Below, piece after piece: positions 37,157 to 49,674 of a DNA stretch of 64,000 bases (position 1 is the first letter of the stretch; each line of letters begins with the position of its first letter). The translations under genes and the position numbers were made by a program. A model generated the notes under the pieces. That model was not told the DNA's origin. It worked only from the letters and a program-made list of their open reading frames with translations, and searched no databases. Origin of the DNA: Nymphaea colorata (Eukaryota > Streptophyta > Magnoliopsida > Nymphaeales > Nymphaeaceae); the NCBI RefSeq assembly GCF_008831285.2, contig NC_045141.1:17966106-18030105 (forward strand), written 5' to 3'.

Positions 37157-39856
37157 GTTAGTACATTCTCCCTCCCTCCTTCATTCGCTAACAAGGTACT
37201 CAACCTGAACGTGCATACCAGTTTGACAAATTATTCTTTACTTTCTCTTCATTTCAATGTAACAAAGGCCGTCAGCAAAAAATAATAATAATAAAATGAC
37301 ATAGCTACTTTTTTTTAAAAAAAAAAAAAAGCAAGAGAGGAATGTCAATTGTCACACAAGTAATTTTAAGCAAAACAAATTGACTTTACTGACCAAATAA
37401 TTGTCCACAGTACCTTAGTTTTGTATTAAATATTATAAAAAATTTAGGAGACTTATAAAGAATGTTATTAAATGATTGATTTACCTGGTTCTTAGCATAT
37501 TTTAGATTGAAAAAAAGCTACTAAGGGATAAGTTGGGATACCCATAAAAGCATACACTTGTGCCTTAAAAGAAATAGATTGTGATATTAAAAAAAGTTTA
37601 GTTGTTATTTAAAATTATTAAGAATCTTGGGAGACTTATAAATAAAAGGAGTTGTTAAGTGATTGATTTTTTTGTCGAATCAAAGTTGTTATGAAGTGGG
37701 TTGAGATCTAGCAATCACAACAATATGCTGTAAACCGTTGTTAAAGTAACAAAATGATATATTTGATAATATACAATGTAGTTGAAGGCCAAGCTTTCAT
37801 TGGCAAATGAGTATATATATGTAAAAAAAAAAAAGTTGGTAAACATTAGACCACTTGGGTAAGAGACAAAACCCAAACTTATTGAAATTAATTTTTTTTT
37901 TTTTTTTTTCGAAATAACACTTTATAGATATGATCTGATTTGATGAGAGAAATATTAAATTAGTTATTTTACACTTAAATAATGTTTTTTTTAATGGTCA
38001 AAACATGAACATCTCTTACAACATCAAAATTTTGGCAGTGTGAATATCATTTTTTTACAGAAATGACATGATTTACATTAAATTAGTGTTTGAAGTAAAA
38101 TTCGCAGACATGGGACGCCGTCACCCGTGGCACACCATTTTCACAAGAACTGCAAATTTTCTGAAGAAAATGCTTTCTCAATGCAGTTTTTTTTCTTTGG
38201 GAACGCTTTTCCAAGCGCTACCAAACAAAGTAGCAGCACTGGAGGCCATTACCTTTTCAGGTATGAGACGACGATCTGAGTAGCCGCGTCCGTCCAGCGC
38301 GAGGGTCTCTACGCGTCTCTTCTTTTCCGGCGAGAAGACGGCGCTTTACGCGGTTAACATTTTTAAAAGCTGACATGTAAACGATAATCATATAATATTC
38401 AGACGCGTATTTAGGATTCCAAAAATCAGCATCCGATCGTATCGTCAAATCGAATCACGAAGGCCGGCGAGATTGACTCTGAGTCGGTGTGATCTTAACA
38501 TGCTTTCATGAGATTTTACGAGAAACATAGATTCGTGGCGACCGATTCAGGCAAGGTACCGGCCGGTATTGTGAAAGAGCTTTATCGGCCTTGCTGCGTC
38601 CCGGTGATGAGACCCACCTTTGACCAGTTGGCCGCCGTCTGTCAAGAGCCGCGATGACGGGAGAGCCTAACAGTTGACAACCGGCAGCAAGGCCAAAAGT
38701 TATTGACCAGTGGGACATTCCGGCCACGTATGAATGTGTGTTATGAAACTGGGTTTCAAAGATACAGAAAATTTTTTATAGCCAAACAAATATGGAACTA
38801 ATATTGTGTTTTTTTTGTTCGGTTTTAACATTTTTATTTTAGCATTAGATATCTACATAAACAGATACAACAAAAGTTTGATGTCATCACATATGATGTA
38901 GTAGTAGGTGAAACCATGAAAATTTTAGTCCACTTGACAACTTTGAGAAGAAAAATATCATCCTCTAAAAGAAAAAGTGGTTTTTCTTAACATTTTCGTC
39001 ATTTTTATATAACTCAGTGTTTTCTTACATTTGTTATCTCTTGAGAATTTCTCTCAAAATTAAAGGCAGGTACATTTAAGTTTTTAACTTCAAATCTAAC
39101 TTGTTAATTGCCAACACATTAAGCTCATATAATTGCGGCTCTCTCATGCCAAGGACCTAAGTCAACAGACTCTTCTATTTTATTATCATACCGGAGTTTG
39201 CATCGTGGTTGCAACTCCGACTCACACCTGAGCGCAATTAGAATGTCATATTATTAAATTACTTATATAATATATATCAGGTTTTGATATTTTTCTATGC
39301 AATACAATTATTCAACATATATATTAACAACTAAATTATAATCATATGCTTATTCTACTATATATATAATAAATTATTAATAATAATAATAAAATATTCT
39401 CATCGTACCTAAATTTTTTGGGATGTATCGTTCCGGCACCCGCACTCCGCACTATGGTGACATAGTCCTTGTTCAAAGACTTAATCCTGTTTCCACTGGA
39501 ACCATTATGATTATACAAATAACTCAGGCTATGACTAGTGAAAATCTCCGAACTGACAGATGATATTTATGTATGCTTTCTTTGCGCATCATTGATTTGT
39601 AAGAATCAAAAGCTAAATTCTTCAAATTGGCCTGCATGTATGAGTTTGAAAAGACGATTGAGTCAACTGCTTAGAAATTTCCTCCATGCTCACTATTCAA
39701 TGGCCATTTTTTAAATAAAAATATAGTTCAAATATCTCCATTTTTAGCAAATAGACTGTGATAAACTCATCTGCGTTATCTGATTTGTGGGAAAATTTTA
39801 ACTCTTTCACGCGCATGCAAATACTCGGTTTCTATGTACATAAGATGCCGTAGGCA

Positions 39857-40071
39857 TCACCAGTTGCCTTTATCCAGTTTATCAATCTCCTTGATGAGAT
39901 CTCGCCAGATGCGACTATTGGGGTTTTCTCCTCCACTCACAATGTCTTTCAAAGCTTTCAGCCTTGCGGTCGGCTCTTTGTCCCATACATCGGTGAGGTA
40001 GATATCAACCCCTCGCCGTACGTCCTCTGGATCACTGCCGACAGCCTTGATCCCGCTACGCAGCAGTGAAG
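39857..40071 (-). pseudogene. Unnamed terminal-exon-like coding fragment
   Basis: An open minus-strand frame of 71 codons ends at TGA (39857-39859). The predicted residues are balanced and hydrophilic: a segment ASLLRSGIKAVGSDPEDVRR, then VDIYLTDVWDKEPTARLKAL, and the tail WRDLIKEIDKLDKGNW. The frame is closed upstream by a stop, but a plausible acceptor (TTTTCATATGGAAAG|CT, exon starting at 40071) would make it a 3' terminal exon in phase 1. The composition, helix-like charge pattern and clean stop look like real protein rather than random sequence in this AT-rich region. I do not recognise the family and found no matching upstream exon, so it may be a relic of a lost gene or part of a gene whose other exons I could not see. 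Confidence 0.4.
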
Positions 40072-40347
40072 CTTTCCATATGAAAATGAAGGTTCATAGG
40101 CTATTTGGTTTTGGTTATAACCAGAATATTCATTCATAAACGAGAACATTCCGTACCTTGCGGTTCGAGTGGGCTTAAACATTGATACGTGTGCCTACTT
40201 TAACGCAGCTACTGTGATCATAGCAGTCCCCCGCATACATGCAAACCAATAAACAAACATAAGAAACTAGGCAAAACTTACACAAGTGGTCTTCACTACA
40301 ATAAACAGTGGGAAGATAATTGTTGAAACTGAGGTAAGAAATAGCCA

Positions 40348-40392
40348 ATTATTATTATTATTGTAATTCTTCTAATTATTATTATTATTAGT
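40348..40392. repeat. Interrupted (ATT)n microsatellite
   Basis: Two ATT runs separated by TGTAATTCTTCTA. Confidence 0.85.
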
Positions 40393-43300
40393 ATCATCAT
40401 CAAAGCCTGAGTAATAGAAAGTGCTGTGGCTTTATAGGGATGCATATATTTAGTACTGACTAGCAGAGCCTACTTTGTGGGCATGTGCCCTTTTCAGGCA
40501 TTATGTGCCTTTGGATATAAACAAGGCCTTAAAAATATGTGGACTGAGCAGATATATGCAGATTGGTTTATGAACTGCCGACTCAACTTCATTAATTGTG
40601 GAGTAAAGTGTCAAAATGCAAGTTTTTTAGTCACTCATTTAAAAATATAATTTTAAACATACTTTGTAAACGATCAAACAAAATCAAACAACTCAATTAA
40701 ATAACTAATAACTCAACTGCACATTTCAAAAAGATGAAAGGAATAAGGTTGTTTCTTATCTGCCTACCATCAAAGTGTCGCTATCCTTGTAGCTAAGCAG
40801 GTTTTTTTTTTTTGGTTTGCTCGTACAACTTTTTTGTGGAACGAGTCAAAAAGTGTGTGCTCGGATTTGATTGAGCACCAAAACATCTCATCTCCAGTCA
40901 ACTCAATTTTGGATGGAATCCTCATTCGGACTTAATTCCTCTTGCTTCAAGATGCAAGAAGCGACACGATTTCAACGCCAGCACGAAGAAGCTCCAATCT
41001 TGGGGATGCCTAACTTGGTCTAATGGAACATTTTTGTGTTGAATCTAAAAGGAGATGATCAAGTCACCAGTTGAGTAAAGATCATTCAACTGATAGTCCC
41101 AAGAGCAGAGTGTCTCTTGTCCCTATAGAACACTGGTTTCTCGAAAGCACCGGCATTCCTGCAATCAAATGAGGCCTCAAGTAATCAAATACGGTCTTTC
41201 TAAGTAAAACTTGCTTCATGAAGATTGAGGATTGAGTTTCATTATGTGCCTTTGAGAAATTGGTGACTCAAGATTAGATCAGAATTGAAGACCAGAGAGT
41301 ACTGAGCATCGTCCTATATGTCGGACCACATGTGATGCGTCCACAATTCAGGCCTTGATTTTCAAACTGAGAAAGAAGGAGACGAAATGATTTTCAACTT
41401 TTCATAATTTATGCTTAATGGTGGAAGCAGATCTATGCATCAGCGATTCATTGGACTTGATGCAGAGACTTGGCATTCGACCTGCAGGTTAGGTTCATGG
41501 CTAGCAACTTAAATTAAAGAAGACAGACGCCTAATGCATCCACATTCCTCTCAATATTCAAGTGGGCAGTCTTAATTTGGTTCTCACCCACCGAATTGTT
41601 AGGCCTAGACAAGCAGAGGTTGACTAATCCGTTTATACAACGAGCTTCGCCTTTCACCTGCATCCTACCAGAACAACTCGAAGCAAACACCGAGCAAGAT
41701 TTCCGGTTTGAATATAACAGTTGCATCGAATTCTTATCCCTGCCGGAAGTTTGGTGTTTGTTTGACTGCTTGAGAACTTGACAAATGAGAATGCCACTAT
41801 ATTCATTAGATTTTCAGCCTGTTCATGATGACGTGAAGCATGTAAATGCTTACGGCAACCGCACGTCAAGATCACAGAAGCCATGGTATCTATGTCAGTG
41901 AAGGACCATTAGCAACGTATTCCCTGTGCCAATGAAAGAATTAACTGTTTGCTTTTAGGGTTTCTAGTGGAGGGTTGTTCTACGTGCATCTAATAGTACT
42001 CGCTGATGCAGTCGTTGCGTCAGCGGAAGCTGTATTTCTTGTAATTATGCATAAATAGTCAGAAAAAGTAGACATGGACAGTGAGATGACAAGTGACCTT
42101 ACTGAGAGTCAAGACTTCTTGATTTGCAGCAGAATAAGAACATACCAACGCATGGACAGAGTTAATTGCCATTTCCTGTCATTCTTTCAAGATGATGCTA
42201 TCCATGTACATCCATGACTTGATTTGGATGGAAGTTGCTATGGCAGCAGATGGACCAACTTCGAGAGAGCACTCTTTGATCTTGATTATCATCCTCACCA
42301 TCCTTAACACTTAGAGGAATTTGTTTAAGCCGGTGCCTCTAGTCGAAGCCATACCAACAATTCAAAGCACTATTGCCATGTTTGTCACAGATCTGAGTAT
42401 TCCATGCCTTTGTTGGCTGGACTTTCTTGCTTTTGTCTCAGGACCCAAGTTACCAGCGTTCCCGTTCTTGCTTTGAATTTGACAACTTTGGTAGCAGGCT
42501 CTCCAATTTGTGTGAAACCGAATCCACTTAAATGAATTTCTCTTCTCTCTTATGAACTTGGACCAAGTCGGGGGAGCTATGTTTCGTATTTTGATGAGAC
42601 GACGACAGCACATAGCCTCATGTCAATGAAGCAAGCCAAAACTTCAGAGTATGACAGAATAGGCAGCTTGAGCATACCAGTAAATAGTACTTTACATTTT
42701 GGAAACCATGCACGCTTCCGAGCAAAAAAAATGTTGTTATTAGTTTGGAAACCATGACAAGTTCAAGAAATCTCCTTGGTTAGGTTACAGTTACCTGTAA
42801 TCTACCCCTTCAAAGATCGGAATTTCACCAGAACTATGAAGTCTGTCCTGCAGCACCACTTCCTTCTCTTTAAACCATTGGGAACAGACAACTGTCGCAC
42901 AGGGCATTAGTTATTGATAAAGCCGGCATATCATGCCCTGGTTCTTAGTGACACCAAGAAGATAAAATATAAAGGAATGTCGATTTCGCTTATGTTTACT
43001 CTCGTTTTTTGTTGCTTTTGATTTCCTGTTGGGCTTGACTGGTTAAGGGTCAACAAGCTCGCCCTTAAGGTGTTGAGTGCCTTTGTGCATCGTCATTCAT
43101 TCACAGGCTTTGTACAGATTCAATTACCACCACATGATTCAAATCAAGATGCAGAACAGCAGAATTTAGAAAAAGTAGCGGAGGAATAGCTGCCGATCTG
43201 AATCCGGGATCATCTGGACGAACATAGCTGCAGATGGATGCTTGCCACATGACCATATGTTTGCTTATCGAGAAGAAGATACTAAGGCACCGAGTTGCCT

Positions 43301-44080
43301 TAACACGATCAACACTCTTTTTTTCCCATTTACTGATTTACAGACATGGAGACGTCTAGAACGAACATGGCCTTACCGAGGGAGGCCTTCTACAACCAAA
43401 GGCAGTCTTAAGCTTCAGAGAAACAGCTTGGGCCATGCAGGAAAGCTACAATGACAATGATAGTTACGATAGCTTGGGCCCTCTTATCCACAGATTCAGC
43501 ATACTTGTTGCAAGAGGTAGCACACACAGTTGTCACGTAGTTAAATTGGTAAGGATTTAAACTGGAACATTGATGACGAAATGGAGTTCCGGTCTTTGAA
43601 GCCTGGTTGGTTTTAGGCTCGGAAACAAAACACAAGCTTGTAAACGAATGCCTAAGTGGGCATAAAACGCTTTCTGATAGAAACGATGCCTGAAATTGTA
43701 ATTCATCAGCAATACACTAGAAGGGCAAGAAAGCAAACAAGCTCTCCACTCACACATCCCACAGATTCCTTGAAGTTCCAAATTATTGAAGCATTGACAG
43801 CCAAAGTCTCTCCATTTAAAACATCAGATCCCTTGTGTTAAACAGACAAAATTCTTCACTTTGAAGAACTCTACTACTCCAAACTATCTGTAAGGAGCTG
43901 TGGTCTATGGCAGAAGACTGAAGTCCTTAAATCGCCGTACGATGATTTTTCAATCTCCAGTTCTTGGTCCACTTGGAATATACAGCACCAGCTGAAATAG
44001 ATCGACATAACTCAATTTTCTTCCTGTCTCAGCAAGAACCACCAAATGGGGGGAGAGAGAGACAGAGAAAAGCGAGACAT

Positions 44081-44130
44081 AAGCAGTAGAAGGTAAGAGC
44101 TATCTAAGCAGCAGAAGGTAAGGGCTATCT
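44081..44130. repeat. 25-bp tandem pair in aldolase 3' region
   Basis: AAGCAGTAGAAGGTAAGAGC plus five bases, repeated immediately with two mismatches. It lies about 30 bp past the aldolase stop on that gene's 3' side, probably in or near its 3' UTR; a minus-strand AATAAA is at 44135-44140. Confidence 0.9.
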
Positions 44131-44157
44131 ACAATTTATTTTTGCAAAGCATCTATT

Positions 44158-45213
44158 CTATTCACTCCAGTACTTCTCATCCTTCTTATCATCGTCATCA
44201 TCATCCTCTTCGGAGGGAGACGTCCTTCCACTTTCCCTAAACTTCCTGATATCACGCAATGCAGCATCCCTAAATAGCGCAACGTCCACAGCTCCGGCCA
44301 CCATGTGGTAACCTCTCTCCTTCAGTTTCTCTCCGGTGTCCTCTCCCCTCGCAAACCCAGCCAAGTAAGCGCCACCGCTGCTGCTGCTACCATCACTAAC
44401 ATCACCCTTGGAGGCAAGCACCGTCTTCTCCACCTTGTAGAGCACCTCCTTGACCTTCTTGTTACCTGGATCCCACAGGTACCCCATGTTGGCACTCAGA
44501 TCCAACGGCCCCATCTGAAGGCAGTCCACCCCTTCGACGGCCGCTATCTCCTCCACCTTCTTCACCGCGTCCTCTGTCTCGATCTGGCACATCACCAGCA
44601 GCTCCTCTTCGCACCGGCTAAGGTAATCGTCGTCGATGCCATACCGGGAAGCCCGTACCACCGGATGCGCAGCCCCGCGGACCCCTCGCGGTGGGTACCG
44701 GCAGTAGGAGACGGCCCGGCGGGCGTCCTTGGGAGAGTCGATCATGGGAAACATGATGCCCTGGGGCCCGAGATCAAGCGCCCTCTTGGCCCAAGTGGCG
44801 TCCAACTCCGGGAGGCGGATGACCGCCGGGACACCGGTGGCCTCCAGGGCGCGCAGAACAGGCAGCGCAGCAAATACGTCGCCGGACCCGTGCTCGAGAT
44901 CCACCACGGCGTAGTCGTAGCCGCAAAAGCCGGCGATTTCGGCTAGTGTAGGGGAGAAGCTCATGATAAAGATTCCATAGAGCTGCTCGCCGGCGGTCAG
45001 GCGGGATTTGAGAGACCCGGGGCCTTCAGCGCGAGGTGCAAGGGAAAGGTTTGGTGGTGATGGGGAGGGGCGATTCCTTTGTGAGATCCTGCGAACCGTC
45101 GGGCTGAGGAACGGGACAATGTGGGGATGAGCTTGCCGTGGCGGCAATGGTGGTTGTAACCGTGGCGCTAGAGGGTTGACCGGGAAAACACAAGACTTCA
45201 AGCTGAACGCCAT
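44158..45213 (-). CDS. Plastid-targeted HpcH/HpaI-type aldolase
   Basis: Single-exon gene, 351 residues, starting at the first ATG. Residues 1 to about 65 are rich in Ser, Arg and Pro with few acids, like a chloroplast transit peptide. The TIM-barrel domain of the HpcH/HpaI aldolase (citrate-lyase-like) family follows: VVDLEHG with candidate catalytic H108, VIRLPE with R133, LGPQGIMFPMIDSPKDARR (148-166), the metal ligands E212 in CQIETEDA and D238 in MGPLDLS. In bacteria these enzymes cleave 4-hydroxy-2-oxo acids by a metal-dependent retro-aldol reaction yielding pyruvate. The plant copy (At4g10750-like) has no settled substrate. A short acidic C-terminal tail (SEEDDDDDDKKDEKYWSE) is an addition to the bacterial form. 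The key residues are present, so it should be active. Coding sequence is GC-rich relative to flanks. Confidence 0.92.
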   Translation of the reverse strand: MAFSLKSCVFPVNPLAPRLQPPLPPRQAHPHIVPFLSPTVRRISQRNRPSPSPPNLSLAPRAEGPGSLKSRLTAGEQLYGIFIMSFSPTLAEIAGFCGYDYAVVDLEHGSGDVFAALPVLRALEATGVPAVIRLPELDATWAKRALDLGPQGIMFPMIDSPKDARRAVSYCRYPPRGVRGAAHPVVRASRYGIDDDYLSRCEEELLVMCQIETEDAVKKVEEIAAVEGVDCLQMGPLDLSANMGYLWDPGNKKVKEVLYKVEKTVLASKGDVSDGSSSSGGAYLAGFARGEDTGEKLKERGYHMVAGAVDVALFRDAALRDIRKFRESGRTSPSEEDDDDDDKKDEKYWSE

Positions 45214-46729
45214 GGCTGCAGAGAGAGAAGGAGACGAAGCGACGACGCTTCTGGTAGGGTTTTCGACCCTTTCGCTGATGTAAACGGGTTGGATTTTGTC
45301 TGGATCTATGTCTATGTGCTAAGCAGGATACAGAACTGAACTTATTCCAAACATACATATCATGCAAAGAGGTTTGTTGCTGAAGATCCGTAACTTGTAA
45401 TCCGGCGTTTACATGAAACAAAATTGATATAAGAGGATCTGTGACTGTACAGAAGTTCAATCCGATTATAACTGGATTTGAGTTCCTTGCTTTGTTGGTA
45501 GGAGTTCTTCTATTGAATACGGTCAATCAATCATCTTCGTTTTCAACCGGACATCTGAATTGAAGCCGTTTGCATCTATTTCTCTCCGGTTTTTGTGTGA
45601 AAATGAATCTTTCTGATACTCACCTGATTGTTGATATGGAGCAGAGTTAGATTGTTGGGAAAAAGGCAAAGCAGGGGGGACGTGTTGGTCTTGTGATATA
45701 TAGCAGTGTTTACTTACTCTTTAAACCAGAGGACGTGTTTGACGCGTCGGTTTTTAAATGCAAGCTCTTAGATAATATAATGACACTGTCAAGGGAACAC
45801 ACGACAAGGTCAGATTGTTTGAAGTTGTCAGGATAATCAAACAAATATTTCCTTACGGTTGAAGATTCTTGCCGTCCCACATCTCAAGTATTTAAGGTAA
45901 ACTCAGTTTCTTAACAATTACTTAAATGATGTTCCATGTAAGAAGAATATTATATTTTTGAAACATATGTTTTAGAAACGTGTATCTCAACAACAATATG
46001 TTTTTTGTTTCAAGAACCATGATTATGTCTGACATTGTTGTTGAAATTTAAAAACAATATTCACCATATTTCTTAAAATGGACATGATGGTCTTCAAACA
46101 TGTGTTACAAGAACGTGTAAGGTGTTTTTCTTATCAAACTGCCTGCAAGCTACTCTTTGAGCACCCAGGGAGGCCAACATGCAGGCGCTATTCTTTACAC
46201 AGATCTTCATTTGAACATGTCGACGAGGGACAGACTGAAACACCTTGTGACAAACACCTGGCGATGTCGACAAAATATGATTTTGATCATTGATTAATCT
46301 GGATTTGATATGCAGATGCAAATCCAATTACATCCAAGCTCAAGTTTTCAATCGACCATGAATCAGGGTTACATCAAAATCTCAATCACTCACACAAATG
46401 CTGAACTTTTTAACCCACCCAGTGATTGCAGTTTAGAAACTAAATGAATTTTGCGTTTGGGTTTCAAATGAAAGAATGTTGGGAGTCAGGCTCCCCACCA
46501 CTTGCTACCAAAAAACTGATATGAACAGGCAAAACAGATGTAGAGGGCATGCTCGCATCAAATGAAAAAAAAATAACAAACTGCAAAAACGCAGCAAGTC
46601 AGAGGAAAGAAACCTGATTGAACACTAAAATCCATCACAGCCCCTGCCAAAAGGACTTCACTAGAGAAACAGTAATAACCTAATAGGATTAGTAAGCAGG
46701 CAAAACCTCACCCGCAGAAAACATGGCAA

Positions 46730-47014
46730 TTAGCAAAATTCACAAATGTTATCAGCTTTCCTGCAGTCCCTTAGCATCCTACGAATTTGGTGAGCAATAC
46801 CTTCTGCTGAGTTGTCAATCCTGTCACTCCACTGTTCTACATGCGGCCATCTTCTCATCCATTTGTTCCTCGCTTCTTGAACACCCGTCACTCATCTCTT
46901 CCAGCTTGGCTATTAGGGATGACTACCAGTTTTGCCTCCTGCTGCATCGACTGCTGTAAACACCGTTCCAACATCTCAAATTCCGCTGCATCATGACCCT
47001 CCGACGCTTCTTTT
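46730..47014 (-). pseudogene. Frameshifted coiled-coil-like coding remnant
   Basis: On the minus strand three overlapping frames read in turn like one protein. First EASEGHDAAEFEMLERCLQQ and SMQQEAKLVV, then, one frame over, IAKLEEMSDGCSRSEEQMDE and KMAACRTVE, then, another frame over, SDRIDNSAEGIAHQIRRMLR before the stop at 46730-46732. The heptad-like Leu/Met/Glu/Gln pattern suggests a coiled coil. Two shifts break it, so if once coding it is now a pseudogene. An upstream minus frame (47201-47401) could be another relic exon. I do not recognise the family, and chance cannot be excluded. Confidence 0.35.
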
Positions 47015-48555
47015 CATCTGATCAGATTCTGCTACCTTGAAGATTTTGATTGAGAATCTGTAGATGCAAAAAAGAAAACTTGGTGCAGTTGTTCTCAAGT
47101 TCTCTAAAAACTTGCTTGCACATGTGGTACACCTGATATTAATTTACAACTTCCAATGCGAATGACAATGTCTGAGGCAGTATTTTCTACTGCCAAGCGC
47201 TTATCCTTCGGTCTGGTTGTTGTTTATCACCATGGTTTCCAAAAAGGCGCTTGATTTTGCAAAAGAGTACGTTTCTGAATATGGGTACAATTGATTCTTC
47301 TTTTTCTTCCTCATCTGTACTGTAAGCAAGTGCTGCACATGGCTTTCCAAGCATTGGCAGGCGCCGATGATGTCCTCAAAGTTCGTCATCAAATTGTACA
47401 ATAATAAGTGAAAAAAAAAAGAGTCAAGAATGAAGATGACTTATCCTGCTCCAAACTGCTAGACAGCTATGGAGTATTCCGCTTTTGATCGGATTCAAAT
47501 GCTTGTAGTTTGATGCATAAGCAAAGAAAATATTTCCCTCCTTCCTTTGGATAGGATCACTTATAATTGAATAATGGTTTATTTGGCTTGTAACATTTAA
47601 TTTTGGTCGCAAACAAGCCCTTGAGTTCTTCCATTTAAGCAGCCATCTTGATTCTATGGAGCTCAAGCAATCAAACACATATAGAACTATAGAAAACTGA
47701 CCATCTCTTCCAAGTGGCTAAGTTTGTGCAACTTGGTAGTTGCAAGTTTGCAACGAAGCCAAAACTTGCTCTCATACCAACTAATGTCATCCTCTTTTCA
47801 CTAAAAGAGAGCAATTGTCTATGCAATCCAAGTACTTCACAAGCTTGGGTGATGGAGAGCAGGACCTAACCGGTCATGTACTCGACTCTAGTTCCATGCC
47901 TTAGGTTCCATCTTCGCATTTCGGTGTAGACCATAAGATCTCAGCAATGGATTCCCATATAGGTTTGGAGTACTGTCGAGACAAGGTGCCACTGCGTAGA
48001 TCATTGAGGCGCACCAAGTGACAACCACAGCGTGCATATAGTACTTCATCGGCTTATTCTACTTGATTTCTGATTTTGGATTGTTTTGAGATCCATTTTG
48101 TACTTATATTCAGTTCGTATACATGTTTGGATCCACTCGAATCCAAGTCCAAACCACTTTGTTCCACCTTCTTTGGTCGGGTCTGGCTTGGTTTCGCCCT
48201 TGGATAGAGTCCAGTTCATGTTTCATGCTCAAAACCTCCGCCAAGGCCACCACCTTGATCACCAGCAAGAAGATGTTTGGCATCCCACCACCCTCTCATG
48301 CACAGCAGAAGCTAGGTGGGCCCTCTTCTTGAACAGATCCAAAAGGTTTTAGGAGGGAGAATCATTTTGGCAGACTGATACAGAGCATTCAAATCTAGAT
48401 AATTTCAAATACTATAATTGAATCCAGATCCAAAATCGATCCCTTTCTCTATATGAAGGGATGTGGGTTCATTTTGTGAGGACGGTTGAAAGTTGAAAAG
48501 AAATCAAATGCAAGCTTTTGTTAGTTTTCTTTTGTTCTTCTTGTTCGTTAGTGCC

Positions 48556-48587
48556 GACGGGTTAAGACTCGTTAGTCTTAATCCGTC
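48556..48587. repeat. 13-bp hairpin
   Basis: GACGGGTTAAGAC and GTCTTAATCCGTC pair with a single G-T wobble around a six-base loop. It has no T-run that would make it a Pol III stop; function unknown. Confidence 0.75.
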
Positions 48588-49040
48588 TTGCATCATTGTG
48601 AGCGTTTGATCAGTTGCCCCAAGGAGTTGTGGTGGTACCAAATGATGAAGGAGAAGCTTGTGCATGTTTGAATATTAATAGCCTTCCATTAATGTTTCTT
48701 GAAGCATCCAAGAGAGAATTAGTGTTCTTTTCTCGCAGAAAAGTTTAAGATTCAACATCGGTGGAACACACTGTGAGAGAGAATACTCTCGAGCAATTTA
48801 GCATCATTTTGAGGACGTCGGTGTCACAAGTTTTTCCATTAAATTGTAAAAGGTAACAAGGATGTGCTCATTTCGTGCCTATAATTTAGTAACATGAAAA
48901 ACCAAATGCCACTTTGGTATCGAATTATGAAAAGGCGGTCGTCCTGATATATTTGGTTCGACAAAGGAACACAAGAGAACATGTCTTCCGGAGGCATCAA
49001 CAACAGCTGGGGACGCAGGTGACGTTGGTGCTATTTATTT

Positions 49041-49083
49041 GATGCTTAAGCTCAGCTCAACACAGGAGTTGAGCTTAAGCATC
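49041..49083. repeat. 14-bp perfect inverted repeat
   Basis: GATGCTTAAGCTCA (49041-49054) and its exact inverse (49070-49083) flank a 15-base loop that contains a further self-complementary GCTCAAC/GTTGAGC register. Short for a microRNA precursor and without a family match. Confidence 0.85.
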
Positions 49084-49528
49084 GGGCACCACGCCTTCCA
49101 GGCAACGACCCAAGTGAGGTTCGGTGCTTTAATTTCCCATTAATTCTTCACCGTGATCGACCCTTAATTCAGTCAAGCAAGTCCATTCTTCTTTTATGAT
49201 CAACTATCGAACGACTATGGATACGGCTGGTTCCGATTTGGTTGGAAGACTTTGTCAACTTCTAATGTACCGAATATACTCAATATCATTTTGATTCCCT
49301 TTATGACTTTAAAAGTCGATCCTGTTTATCGGGCTAATGCTTGTGACTTTAATTAAAAATCGATCACAACATCGAGTAAGGGTGTGCAGTTGGTCGAGTA
49401 TTTGATGGATAGTTGGATACCTGACCGGTAATGGGCCAGACTTGAATTGGTTATTTGACACTTAAGCGGACTCAATTAAAAAAAAAAATTAGCTGGGCCA
49501 TACTAACGTATTGGGGACCAACTTGGCC

Positions 49529-49545
49529 ATATATATATATATATA
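49529..49545. repeat. (AT)n microsatellite
   Basis: About eight AT units. Confidence 0.9.
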
Positions 49546-49644
49546 CATTCATCGGCATATGACACTAGCAATTGGTTTACTTAGAAACTTTTGATACATT
49601 GCCGATAACTCTCTTGAAAACTTTGCACGTGTTGCCGATGACAC

Positions 49645-49674
49645 CTTAAAAAAACTATGCTTAAAAAAACTATG
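49645..49674. repeat. 15-bp tandem pair
   Basis: CTTAAAAAAACTATG twice in direct succession. It sits within a loosely repeated 49575-49725 stretch (ACATTGCCGATAAC / GTGTTGCCGATGACACC). Confidence 0.9.

Larger units (their letters stand above)
34223..44157. other. Intergenic, AT-rich, one coding-like fragment
   Basis: The first ~150 bases hold the MFS transporter leader with a GA-rich stretch. A GC-rich patch without a convincing frame lies at 34430-34590. A further GC-rich island lies at about 38250-38750, a coding-like terminal exon at 39857-40071, an (ATT)n run at 40348-40392, and several poly-A/T runs. 35300-36000 repeats short motifs such as GGATCTCAAATCC and AAATTTGAAAT, suggesting a decayed transposon or retroelement. 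No complete gene found. Confidence 0.5.

Noticed and set aside
49041-49083. Possible microRNA precursor
   Set aside because: The stem is only 14 bp and the sequence matches no known plant microRNA family.
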